From positions 1 through 15,026 of the forward strand of contig USIX01000050.1 of the NCBI GenBank assembly GCA_900554895.1: a stretch of 15,026 nucleotides of DNA. The letters are read 5' to 3'. The position numbers and the translations under genes are program-made. The notes under the pieces were generated by a model. It did not search any database, was not told where the DNA came from, and worked only from the letters and a program-made list of their open reading frames with translations. Shown piece by piece: positions 8,401 to 14,340 of this stretch. The number at the start of each line of letters is the position of its first letter. Positions within the stretch are counted from its first letter, which is position 1. This DNA is from an uncultured Megamonas sp. (GTDB lineage Bacteria > Bacillota > Negativicutes > Selenomonadales > Selenomonadaceae).

Positions 8401-8890
8401 GGGTAAGGTTCCGATTATAGCGGAAGATTTGGGTATAATTACACCGGAAGTGGAACGATTGAAAACAGATTGCGATTTTCCGGGTATGAAGGTGCTGCAA
8501 TTTGAACTGTATCCGAATGCGCAGCGAGAAATGAATTTTATCTGTCCGCAAAATTCCGTAGTATATACAGGTACGCACGATAATAATACGACACTCGGTT
8601 GGTTGAAAAAAGATATTGCGCCGCAGGATAAAGCGGTTTTAGCGGATTTCTTTAATGTTTCAGTTGATGATGATGAAGCACTGCTTATAAAGATGATTGA
8701 ACTGGCTTATTTCAGCCAGGCAAGACTTGCCGTACTGCCGATGCAGGATGTATTGGGATTAGATGATAAGGCACGTATGAATTTACCGGGAACAGTAGGT
8801 ACGAATTGGGGCTGGAGAATGCGCCATGGTGCCATGACGGCGGAAAAAGCAGCATGGCTTAAATTATTGACGGAAAAATATCAAAGATAA
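5468..8890 (+). CDS. malQ: Fusion of GH13 debranching-type amylase and GH77 4-alpha-glucanotransferase
   Basis: This is one uninterrupted 1140-residue frame. Residues ~1-125 form a beta-rich module like the N-terminal carbohydrate-binding domains of neopullulanases. Residues ~130-643 form a GH13 enzyme of the neopullulanase/amylopullulanase type. Its motifs are SNHHYDTADY, DGVFSH (Asp255), GWRLD (nucleophile Asp345), GEIWED (acid/base Glu374) and GSHDVER (His448-Asp449). After a linker of about ten residues, residues ~655-1140 form a complete MalQ: it opens AGIILHPTSLPSPYG and has IRIDHFRG (nucleophile Asp939), IAEDLG (Glu986) and GTHDNNT (Asp1038). No signal peptide is visible, so it is cytoplasmic. 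The inferred role is debranching and re-modelling of phosphorylase-limit dextrins, fitting the preceding glg genes. Similar Negativicutes proteins are, from memory, labelled bifunctional GlgX/4-alpha-glucanotransferase, but the GH13 half does not look like true GlgX (GH13_11). The start ATG has a weak GGGG site about 10 bases upstream. The family calls are secure; the GH13 linkage specificity is not. Confidence 0.93.
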   Translation: MLLHNSQNPYYRSPRGAVPTDSTVRLALDITDKNLKVESVKVYTWQETLGASYKKMEPSAWDENHYIVDLQMPEEGCLVWYYFIVRLEDESLLYYGNSQEQMGGEGKVEKTVPTSYQITVYKADAVTPDWFKKAVMYQIFPDRFYRSGNEIPQKPYAVFHCDWNDPPMYYVDPDTRQVIAYDFFGGNFKGIQEKLGYLQNLGISVIYLNPIFLSRSNHHYDTADYFQTDPMLGTNEDFAELCRAAEDMGIRIILDGVFSHTGSDSIYFNRYGNYSEVGAYQSENSPYYEWYDFKEYPDKYDCWWGFDSMPNVKETTPSYMDYIINNDDSVMNYWMKKGISGWRLDVIDELPRQFSRAFYKKLKSIDKNAVLIGEIWEDASNKVSYNVPREYLCGYEIDGAMNYPLRSIMLDFLLNRDTAQTTQKRIANQHENYPAQNLYAMMNLLGSHDVERVLTLLGEAPPIDNVPTTVQADFRLDDTHLRLAIARLKIAVCWQMTLPGVPSIYYGDEVGMQGYRDPHNRASYNWDSGDSNLQYYFARLIALRNKREVLQTGWYIPAYADEDVLAYFRTTKQGKDRFGKEMEADCILVVLNRNSVKSATITIDTHGFCQNKLHEITGMYPDVEIMDNKAQIRIEPLRALIFEQVKVVQPCERQAGIILHPTSLPSPYGIGDLGKSAYEFIDWLAAAGQTVWQVLPLNPVGYGASPYQSPSSFAGNIMLISPDELVRMGLLTKDDIVLDYEADEDSVDFVKVEAYKNKILYKAFTNFVADEDYGIFCAKQESWLDDYALFVALKKHFKGAMWTKWDAPIRRRQPQALQASRIALAHDIAYVKFTQYLFFMQWQKLHEYAKSKGIKIIGDVPIFPSHDSADVWTNQDQFNLNPDGTLKTAAGVPPDYFSEDGQLWGNPHYLWRVMERDSYAWWRKRIATLLELVDIIRIDHFRGFEAYWEVAGDAKNARVGRWVKGPGRDLFDTIKKYLGKVPIIAEDLGIITPEVERLKTDCDFPGMKVLQFELYPNAQREMNFICPQNSVVYTGTHDNNTTLGWLKKDIAPQDKAVLADFFNVSVDDDEALLIKMIELAYFSQARLAVLPMQDVLGLDDKARMNLPGTVGTNWGWRMRHGAMTAEKAAWLKLLTEKYQR

Positions 8891-8893
8891 ATA

Positions 8894-8929
8894 AAAAATA
8901 ACCTGGCTTTTATCAGTCAGGTTATTTTT
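8894..8929 (+). terminator. Rho-independent terminator after the GH13-GH77 gene
   Basis: A 12-bp stem (AAAAATAACCTG at 8894-8905 with CAGGTTATTTTT at 8918-8929) has a 12-base loop and ends in a T-run. It begins 3 bases after the stop codon. The A-run on the left arm could let it work on the other strand too, but no gene converges on it here. Confidence 0.8.
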
Positions 8930-8947
8930 GTCATTAGTATAAAAAGC

Positions 8948-8976
8948 TTATCATATTAAATTCAGCATGGTATAAT
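8948..8976 (+). promoter_or_regulatory. Sigma-A-type promoter for lptD-rfaE1-rfaE2
   Basis: The -10 is a perfect TATAAT at 8971-8976 preceded by TGG, giving an extended -10. A weak -35, TTATCA, at 8948-8953 is spaced exactly 17 bases away. Transcription would start near 8983, leaving a leader of about 33 bases before the ATG at 9016. It sits just after the terminator of the preceding gene. Confidence 0.75.
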
Positions 8977-9001
8977 ATCTTAGTAATCACGTAAAAAAGA
9001 C

Positions 9002-9006
9002 AGGTG
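9002..9006 (+). promoter_or_regulatory. Ribosome binding site deciding the lptD start
   Basis: AGGTG lies 9 bases before the ATG at 9016. An in-frame GTG at 9004 falls inside this site and has no site of its own. Confidence 0.65.
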
Positions 9007-9015
9007 AAAATTTTT

Positions 9016-10545
9016 ATGAAAATAGAAAATAAAATACTTTTGGCTTTATCTTTCAGTGTAATATCGTTATGTACATATCAGGGACAGGCTTTTGCAGATG
9101 ATACTGATGTGGAAATTCTGAATTTCGTGGAAGACCAGCGAAAAGAACAGCGACAGGCAGACAAAAATGTGGAAATTAATAAATTTAAAGAAGATTTGAC
9201 TGCTGAATATGAGAGAGATGGCATCAAAATAACAGATCCGACTACAGCTCCGATTATATTTGAAGGCAATGACATCATGTATAATTCTGTTACTGGTGAA
9301 GTCTATGGTAAAGGTGATGTAAAAATTACGCAGAATTATTCACGTATAACAACAGATAATGCAGAAGGTAATTTAAATTCTGGAGATGTAGTTATTCCAC
9401 AAAAATCACATATGCTTCAAGTGGAAAATCCATTGTTAGATATAAATAGTGAGAAAACAAAATATAATTATAATGAAAAAATAGGAGTGATGAATAAATT
9501 AAAAGGTCGTGTAGATAATAGGTATGTTTCAGGTGAACAAGTAGAATTTTATCCTGATTACTATATAATTTATAATGGTACAATGACACGTTGTCCGGCA
9601 AAAAAACCGGATTATTATTTAAGTGCCGATAAGATTGAGATTTATCCGGATGACCATATAGTAGCTTACAATGCAAAATTTTTTATAAAGGGACAGGTTA
9701 TTTATCAGACAAAGGAATATACTACTAAAATTGGTGCTAATAGCGATGGTAAAAATAATTGGATACCATTTAGATTAAGAATGAATGACAGTGATGGATT
9801 GTCTATTCGATATAAATGGGATGTGGATTTAGCTGATAAAGTAACAGCATATGCTGATTTAAATTATACGACAAAACATGATATGCGCAACATTTATGGC
9901 GTAGGCTGGCATAATGCTGGTAGCAGTTTTAATATTGAAAGCGGTAAATATGAAGATGATGATGATATCTGGCTGGAAAAGGAAATTGCTTATATCTATA
10001 ATTACGGACAGAGAATAGGCGACAGTCCGCTTCGTTTTAATTTCCGCAATGAATACGGTCTGTGGAAGGAATACGGCATTAAGAGCTGGCATCGTGAGCA
10101 CGATTTACGATTGACGCACGACCCGATCAGATTTGATGATAAAGGTAAAATCAGACTGTTTCCGAGTATCGGTTACAAGCTTGTACATGAAGATTATGAT
10201 GACTCTAATTATAACAGTTTGTATTATGATCTCACGCTGCTCAGTGAATTTAATGATGATTTAGTAGGTTACGTAGGTTACCATTATTCCCGCATAAGCC
10301 AGGAAAATACTCTGTTTGATTACGGTTTGAACGATTATTCCAAAAAACTGTCAGCCGGTTTGAGTTATACAATTGACGATAAAAACCGAATAGTAGTAGC
10401 GACAGGCTATGATGCTTCTGACGGTCTTAAAATGCGTGACCTGGATTATTACTGGTATCATGATTGGCACTGTGTACAGACCGAATTGAAATATGAACAG
10501 AAAGAGGATAAATGGAGTCTGCATTTTAGTTTCCTGAATTTCTAA
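9016..10545 (+). CDS. lptD: LptD-like LPS-assembly outer-membrane protein (compact)
   Basis: LptD receives LPS from the periplasmic Lpt bridge and inserts it into the outer leaflet. The 509-residue protein starts with a signal peptide: KIENK, a hydrophobic run, then AFA before ADD. A charged stretch follows (about 30-70), with two similar segments VEILNFVED and VEINKFKED. Next comes an OstA/LptA-like jelly-roll (about 75-240) with NSVTGEVYGKGDVKI. The stretch GTMTRCPAKKPDYYLSADKI, followed by AYNAKFFIKGQVIY, resembles the E. coli LptD region around Cys173. The C-terminal ~250 residues are aromatic-rich alternating strands ending in Phe (SFLNF), the usual outer-membrane barrel ending. The mature protein has two cysteines, 193 and 486. 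The barrel is much smaller than the 26-strand E. coli one. The gene is AT-rich, especially in its first half. It has its own promoter and leads into rfaE1 after 15 bases. A divergent LptD/OstA paralogue is the alternative. Confidence 0.85.
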   Translation: MKIENKILLALSFSVISLCTYQGQAFADDTDVEILNFVEDQRKEQRQADKNVEINKFKEDLTAEYERDGIKITDPTTAPIIFEGNDIMYNSVTGEVYGKGDVKITQNYSRITTDNAEGNLNSGDVVIPQKSHMLQVENPLLDINSEKTKYNYNEKIGVMNKLKGRVDNRYVSGEQVEFYPDYYIIYNGTMTRCPAKKPDYYLSADKIEIYPDDHIVAYNAKFFIKGQVIYQTKEYTTKIGANSDGKNNWIPFRLRMNDSDGLSIRYKWDVDLADKVTAYADLNYTTKHDMRNIYGVGWHNAGSSFNIESGKYEDDDDIWLEKEIAYIYNYGQRIGDSPLRFNFRNEYGLWKEYGIKSWHREHDLRLTHDPIRFDDKGKIRLFPSIGYKLVHEDYDDSNYNSLYYDLTLLSEFNDDLVGYVGYHYSRISQENTLFDYGLNDYSKKLSAGLSYTIDDKNRIVVATGYDASDGLKMRDLDYYWYHDWHCVQTELKYEQKEDKWSLHFSFLNF

Positions 10546-10560
10546 AGACGGGGTGATTTG

Positions 10561-11550
10561 ATGAAACCGGAACTGATTGATTTTGTCGACAAATTCAAGG
10601 GTAAACGTATTTTAATTATCGGTGATATGATTGCCGATGTGTATCTGCATGGTGATATTTCACGTATTTCACGTGAGGCACCGGTGCTTGTACTTATTGA
10701 AAAAGATGAAAAAACAGTACCGGGCGGGGCAGCCAATGTAGTAAATAATGTAGCAACGCTCGGGGGAAAAGCTTTTGCCGTAGGTATTTTAGGTAAAGAC
10801 AGGGGTGCTTTGAATTTAAAACATAGTCTGGAAGAAAACGGCGTTGATACAGACGGCATGTTTTGCGATGAAATGCGTAAAACAATTACGAAAACACGTG
10901 TCATTGCAGGCGGCAGAGCGACGGTAAGTCAACAGGTAGTACGCATTGATAGAGAATGCAGTGCACCATTGTCGACTGTTTATGAAAAAGAGTTATTGAA
11001 CTATATAAAAGATGTTATGCCGAAAATTCAAGGGGTAGTAATGAGTGATTACGGCAGCGGTACTATCACCCCTAAAATCAGAGACATGATTTTGCAAATG
11101 ACAAAGGAATATAATATTCCGTCCATAATAGACTCTCGTTATGATATATTCAATTTTGTCGGAACGGATTATGTTAAACAAAATGATGCAGAACTTTCCC
11201 GTGCAGTAGGTATAAAAATTGACAGTGAAGAAAAACTATATGCGGCGGCGCATGATTTTTTGATTAAAATGCAGGCAAAGGGAATTTTAATCACGCGAGG
11301 AGAAAAAGGCATGACTCTGTTTGAAAAAAATGGAGATGTGCATAATATTCCAGTATCGGATAAGTCGGAGGTGTTTGATGTATCGGGTGCGGGGGATACG
11401 TGTGTGGCAGCATTCATTACAGCACTTGCGGCAGGAGCGCAGCCGGTACAGGCTGCGGAAATTTCCAATTTTGCTTCCGGTATTGCGGTGCGTAAAATGG
11501 GAACGGCTACTGTTTCGGATGAAGAATTGATACGTGTTTTGCAAAGATAG
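10561..11550 (+). CDS. rfaE1: D-glycero-beta-D-manno-heptose-7-phosphate kinase
   Basis: This PfkB/ribokinase-family enzyme phosphorylates heptose-7-phosphate at C1 on the way to ADP-heptose, the donor for the LPS inner core. The protein has 329 residues, matching the kinase half of E. coli HldE. It begins with RILIIGDMIADVYLHGDI, has the substrate-binding PGGAANVVNNVATLGG motif (Asn59), and carries the second PfkB signature DVSGAGDTCVAAF with catalytic Asp279. The start is the ATG at 10561, with GACGGGGTGA just upstream; the TTG directly before it is unlikely. Fifteen bases separate it from lptD and eight from rfaE2, so the three probably share one mRNA. The call rests on strong family motifs and on the rfaE2 neighbour, which excludes a sugar kinase of unrelated pathway. 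Confidence 0.95.
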   Translation: MKPELIDFVDKFKGKRILIIGDMIADVYLHGDISRISREAPVLVLIEKDEKTVPGGAANVVNNVATLGGKAFAVGILGKDRGALNLKHSLEENGVDTDGMFCDEMRKTITKTRVIAGGRATVSQQVVRIDRECSAPLSTVYEKELLNYIKDVMPKIQGVVMSDYGSGTITPKIRDMILQMTKEYNIPSIIDSRYDIFNFVGTDYVKQNDAELSRAVGIKIDSEEKLYAAAHDFLIKMQAKGILITRGEKGMTLFEKNGDVHNIPVSDKSEVFDVSGAGDTCVAAFITALAAGAQPVQAAEISNFASGIAVRKMGTATVSDEELIRVLQR

Positions 11551-11558
11551 GACGGGGG
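11549..11558 (+). promoter_or_regulatory. Ribosome binding site of rfaE2, two possible starts
   Basis: AGGACGGGGG overlaps the rfaE1 stop codon. Its AGGA part is 6 bases before the ATG at 11559; its GGGGG part is 6 bases before an in-frame GTG at 11565. Both starts are plausible, and the proteins differ by two residues. Confidence 0.6.
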
Positions 11559-12038
11559 ATGAGCGTGCTTATTGATATAAATGATATTGAATTTTTTTGT
11601 GAAATACTGCGCCGGGCCGGCAAAAGTATTGCACTTACGAACGGGTCATTTGATTTAGTTCATTCCGGTCATGTTAATTATTTAAATGAAGCTAAAAAAA
11701 TGGCTGACTGTCTGATTGTCGGCATAAATAGTGACGCTTCCGTAAAACAGTATAAATCAGATAAGCGACCGATAATTTCGGAAGGACAGAGAGCCATGCT
11801 CGTAGATAATCTGAAAGCCGTAGATTATGTTGTAATTTTTTCGGAGACGACGGCAGATAATCTGATTGAAAAAGTAAAGCCGGATTTTTACGTAAAGGGT
11901 GGCGATTATACGGAGGAAACACTGCCTGAAACGGAAACAGTGAAAAGATACGGCGGAAAAATTAAATTCATCAAGATGACGCAGGGGTGTTCTACGACAA
12001 ATATTATAAATAAAATTTTGGATGTTTATGCTAAATAA
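11559..12038 (+). CDS. rfaE2: D-glycero-beta-D-manno-heptose 1-phosphate adenylyltransferase
   Basis: This cytidylyltransferase-fold enzyme joins AMP from ATP to heptose-1-phosphate, giving ADP-heptose after dephosphorylation of the bisphosphate by GmhB. The 159 residues match the C-terminal domain of E. coli HldE. Visible motifs are LTNGSFDLVHSGHVNYL with the HxGH signature (residues 35-38), GINSD, VKGGDY and the late GCSTTNII motif. The ATG at 11559 is taken because AGGA lies at a good distance, though the GTG at 11565 is nearly as good. It is the last gene of the lptD-rfaE1-rfaE2 unit. No clear terminator follows: only an A5T5 run lies before the next promoter, so transcripts may run into the T-box leader. 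Other heptose genes (gmhA, gmhB, hldD) are not in the window. Confidence 0.95.
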   Translation: MSVLIDINDIEFFCEILRRAGKSIALTNGSFDLVHSGHVNYLNEAKKMADCLIVGINSDASVKQYKSDKRPIISEGQRAMLVDNLKAVDYVVIFSETTADNLIEKVKPDFYVKGGDYTEETLPETETVKRYGGKIKFIKMTQGCSTTNIINKILDVYAK

Positions 12039-12096
12039 ACTTATTGAAAGTTTACAACTGTACAATGTGCTCCGGAAAAATTTTTAATTGCAAGTC

Positions 12097-12125
12097 TTGA
12101 CAAATGAAATTTTAGTCGTTATAGT
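12097..12125 (+). promoter_or_regulatory. Strong sigma-A promoter of the aroF-tyrA operon
   Basis: A perfect -35 TTGACA at 12097-12102 and a -10 TATAGT at 12120-12125 are separated by exactly 17 bases. Transcription should start near 12132, just before the first base-paired part of the T-box leader. Together with the leader this accounts for the 392-base gap between rfaE2 and aroF. Confidence 0.85.
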
Positions 12126-12146
12126 ATTAGACAAAGACAAATGCAA

Positions 12147-12388
12147 TGAACAGGAAAAGTACGTTTGGGGATTTTACAGAGAACTGCGGGTCGGTGCGAC
12201 GCAGGATTGAAACAGACGGAAATACACCTGTGAGCAGCAGGCTGAATTTTGAAAGTAGGCCGTGCCGGTCGCCTCCGTTATCATGGGCTAGGGTATGATA
12301 GTACCCAAATAAAGTGGCTTGCTTACGGCAAGAAGGGTGGTACCACGGGTTATAACAGCTCGTCCCTATTTAGGGACGGGCTTTTTTG
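12147..12388 (+). promoter_or_regulatory. T-box riboswitch leader, tyrosine (UAC) specifier
   Basis: The leader senses uncharged tRNA and lets transcription continue into aroF. Stem I is closed by ACAGG (12150-12154) with CCTGT (12227-12231). Above the specifier loop, CGTTTG (12162-12167) pairs with CAGACG (12213-12218). The 3' side of that loop is GAAATACA, placing the specifier TAC at 12223-12225 followed by the usual purine. The distal stem-loop has CTGCG / CGCAG around GGTCGGTGCGA. The linker holds the conserved CCGTTATC (12274-12281). The T-box AAGGGTGGTACCACGG is at 12333-12348. The antiterminator pairs AGGG and ACGGG with CTCGTCCCT (12359-12367), leaving the 7-base bulge TGGTACC. The bulge UGGU pairs with tRNA ending ACCA, that is discriminator A, as in tRNA-Tyr; tRNA-Trp (discriminator G) does not fit. 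The class is certain and the Tyr call is strong. Confidence 0.93.
12358..12387 (+). terminator. T-box-controlled intrinsic terminator before aroF
   Basis: GCTCGTCCCTA (12358-12368) pairs with TAGGGACGGGC (12371-12381), and six T follow. The innermost pairs open to give a workable loop. Its left arm is shared with the antiterminator, which is the switch. Confidence 0.92.
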
Positions 12389-12430
12389 CATTTAAATTTA
12401 AATCTGTTTTAAACTGGGAGGAAAAATGAT

Positions 12431-13444
12431 ATGATTATTGTTATGAAACCGGAAGCTACAGTGAATGATTTGGAAGCTGTAAAAAATAAAATTAAAAATT
12501 CGGGACTGGATTATCATTTATCACAGGGTTCATCCCGAACAATAGTGGGTGTAATAGGAGATAAGAAAAAAATAGCAATGTTACAGATGAATTCTTTTTC
12601 CGGAGTGGAAAAAACCGTATCTATTACGGAAAAATACAAGCTTGTCAGCCGTGAATTTAAAAAAGAGGACAGCGTTGTTGATGTAAACGGTGTAAAAATC
12701 GGTGGCGGTCATTTTGCCGTAATGGCAGGTCCGTGCTCAGTAGAAAGCCGTGAGCAGCTTTTAGAAGCGGCATATGCTGTTAAGGAATGCGGAGCACAGT
12801 TTCTGCGCGGCGGTGCGTTTAAACCGCGTACTTCTCCGTACGATTTTCAGGGACTGGGCGTAGAAGGCTTGAAAATGATGCGTTCAGTTGCTGATGAGGT
12901 TGGTCTAAAAGTCGTAACGGAAATTGTTAATATCAACGACATTGATACAATTTGTCAATATGCTGATATGCTGCAAATCGGTGCACGCAATATGCAGAAT
13001 TTCCAACTGCTCAAAGAAGTCGGTCTTATAAAAAAACCGGTGCTGTTGAAACGCGGTCTCAGTGCGACAATCAGTGAATGGCTCAATGCGGCTGAATATA
13101 TTGCCAGCGGCGGTAATTACAATATCGTATTTTGTGAACGCGGTATCAGAACGTATGAGACATTTACACGCAATACGCTCGATTTAAGTGCGGTAGCGGC
13201 TGTAAAGGAATTGTCGCATCTGCCGATTATAGTAGACCCTAGCCACGGTACAGGCCGTTGGCAGATGGTTCAGCCGATGGCGCGTGCAGCGGTAGCAGCC
13301 GGTGCCGACGGACTTATGATTGAAGTACATCCGCATCCGGAAGTGGCACTTAGTGATGGCGACCAGTCCTTAAAACCGGCCAATTTCAGAGTCGTTATGG
13401 ATGAAGTTAAACAGATTATGAAAATAATGGGGAAAACATTATGA
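12431..13444 (+). CDS. aroF: 3-deoxy-7-phosphoheptulonate (DAHP) synthase, type I-beta with N-terminal regulatory domain
   Basis: This enzyme condenses phosphoenolpyruvate and erythrose-4-phosphate, the first step of the shikimate pathway. The 337 residues split into a ferredoxin-like domain (about 1-70), known in Thermotoga maritima DAHP synthase to mediate feedback inhibition by aromatic amino acids, and the TIM barrel. Barrel motifs are AGPCSVES (metal ligand Cys102), RGGAFKPRTSPYDFQG, KRGLSATISEW, DPSHGTG (His272), IEVHPHPE (Glu298) and SDGDQS (Asp309). The start ATG has GGGAGG upstream; an ATG five bases earlier is out of frame and meets a stop at once. The gene lies directly after the tyrosine T-box terminator, and its last four bases overlap the tyrA start. 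Chorismate mutase is not fused. The call is secure; inhibition by tyrosine is inferred from the domain and the leader. Confidence 0.97.
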   Translation: MIIVMKPEATVNDLEAVKNKIKNSGLDYHLSQGSSRTIVGVIGDKKKIAMLQMNSFSGVEKTVSITEKYKLVSREFKKEDSVVDVNGVKIGGGHFAVMAGPCSVESREQLLEAAYAVKECGAQFLRGGAFKPRTSPYDFQGLGVEGLKMMRSVADEVGLKVVTEIVNINDIDTICQYADMLQIGARNMQNFQLLKEVGLIKKPVLLKRGLSATISEWLNAAEYIASGGNYNIVFCERGIRTYETFTRNTLDLSAVAAVKELSHLPIIVDPSHGTGRWQMVQPMARAAVAAGADGLMIEVHPHPEVALSDGDQSLKPANFRVVMDEVKQIMKIMGKTL

Positions 13445-14331
13445 GTAAATTGCATTTAGCCATTTTGGGCGTCGGTCTTATAGGCGGCGCCTTCGGTATG
13501 GCTTTAAAAGATAAAATGGGCGATGATATTTTCATTACCGGCAATACGAGAACACAAAAGTCAATAGATAATGCGGAAAAACTCGGTGCCATAGATAAAG
13601 GTTTTCTGGACCCTGTTGAATGTGTAAAAGATGCCGATGTTATTTATTTGAGTACCCCTGTATTGCAGATAGTACCGCTCGTGGAAAAAATTCTGCCGCA
13701 TTTGAAACCGGGTGCAATACTGACAGATGCGGGCAGTACGAAATCATATATCGCCCGTAGAATAATGAATATGCTGCCGGAAAATATATACTATGTGGCA
13801 GGACATCCGATGACAGGCAGAGAAAAGAGCGGCGTTACGGCGGCACATAAGGATTTATTTAAAAATAAATGCTATGTAATCGTTAAAGATACGAAAGCAC
13901 CACAGGAAGTTTTACAGAAAATAACGGAATTGATAAAACTCACAGAGGCGAATATAACGACGTTGACACTGGAGGAACATGACAGATGCGCTTCTATCAT
14001 CAGCCATATACCGCATATCGCGGCGGCAGGGCTTGTCAATCTGCTTGACAAAAATCCGGATGATTTGCAGGCTTGCATAACACTTGCTGGCGGCGGTTTT
14101 AAGGATACGACGCGCATTGCCTCTTCCAATGCCGATATGTGGGCGGATGTCTGCATATCGAATGCCGAACCGATAATCGAACATCTGTCGCAGCTTCAGG
14201 CGATTTTCAGCAATATAATCACTGCCATTGCCAAAAAGGACAGACAGACCATTCACGATTATTTTGTCGAGTCGAAGACACGCCGCGATATGATTTTGGA
14301 AGAAACGAAGGATAAGTACGATTTGATTTAG
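13441..14331 (+). CDS. tyrA: Prephenate dehydrogenase
   Basis: TyrA oxidatively decarboxylates prephenate to 4-hydroxyphenylpyruvate, the precursor of tyrosine. The 296 residues begin with the Rossmann dinucleotide site LAILGVGLIGGAFG (residues 6-19). The family landmarks DAGSTK (residues 96-101), GHPMTGREKSG (His122) and SHIPH (His189, His192) follow. The protein ends soon after the helical dimerisation domain and has no C-terminal ACT domain, unlike the longer Bacillus TyrA. Its start overlaps the aroF stop as ATGA, indicating translational coupling; GGGGAA at 13429-13434 is its ribosome binding site inside aroF. It should share the tyrosine T-box control. Cyclohexadienyl (arogenate) dehydrogenase specificity cannot be excluded from sequence alone. 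Confidence 0.96.
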   Translation: MSKLHLAILGVGLIGGAFGMALKDKMGDDIFITGNTRTQKSIDNAEKLGAIDKGFLDPVECVKDADVIYLSTPVLQIVPLVEKILPHLKPGAILTDAGSTKSYIARRIMNMLPENIYYVAGHPMTGREKSGVTAAHKDLFKNKCYVIVKDTKAPQEVLQKITELIKLTEANITTLTLEEHDRCASIISHIPHIAAAGLVNLLDKNPDDLQACITLAGGGFKDTTRIASSNADMWADVCISNAEPIIEHLSQLQAIFSNIITAIAKKDRQTIHDYFVESKTRRDMILEETKDKYDLI

Positions 14332-14340
14332 GCAGGAAGT

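Noticed and set aside
12075..12086. A5T5 run after rfaE2 as a terminator.
   Set aside because: There is no G+C-bearing stem in front of it, only a short A/T palindrome; no terminator is claimed.
12222..12226. Other specifier registers in the T-box (ATA for Ile, ACA for Thr).
   Set aside because: TAC is the register with one purine between the codon and the lower stem, as in other T-boxes, and it fits the tyrosine genes downstream and the UGGU bulge.
12426..12433. ATG at 12426 as the aroF start or a tiny leader peptide.
   Set aside because: It is out of frame with aroF and meets TGA two codons later.
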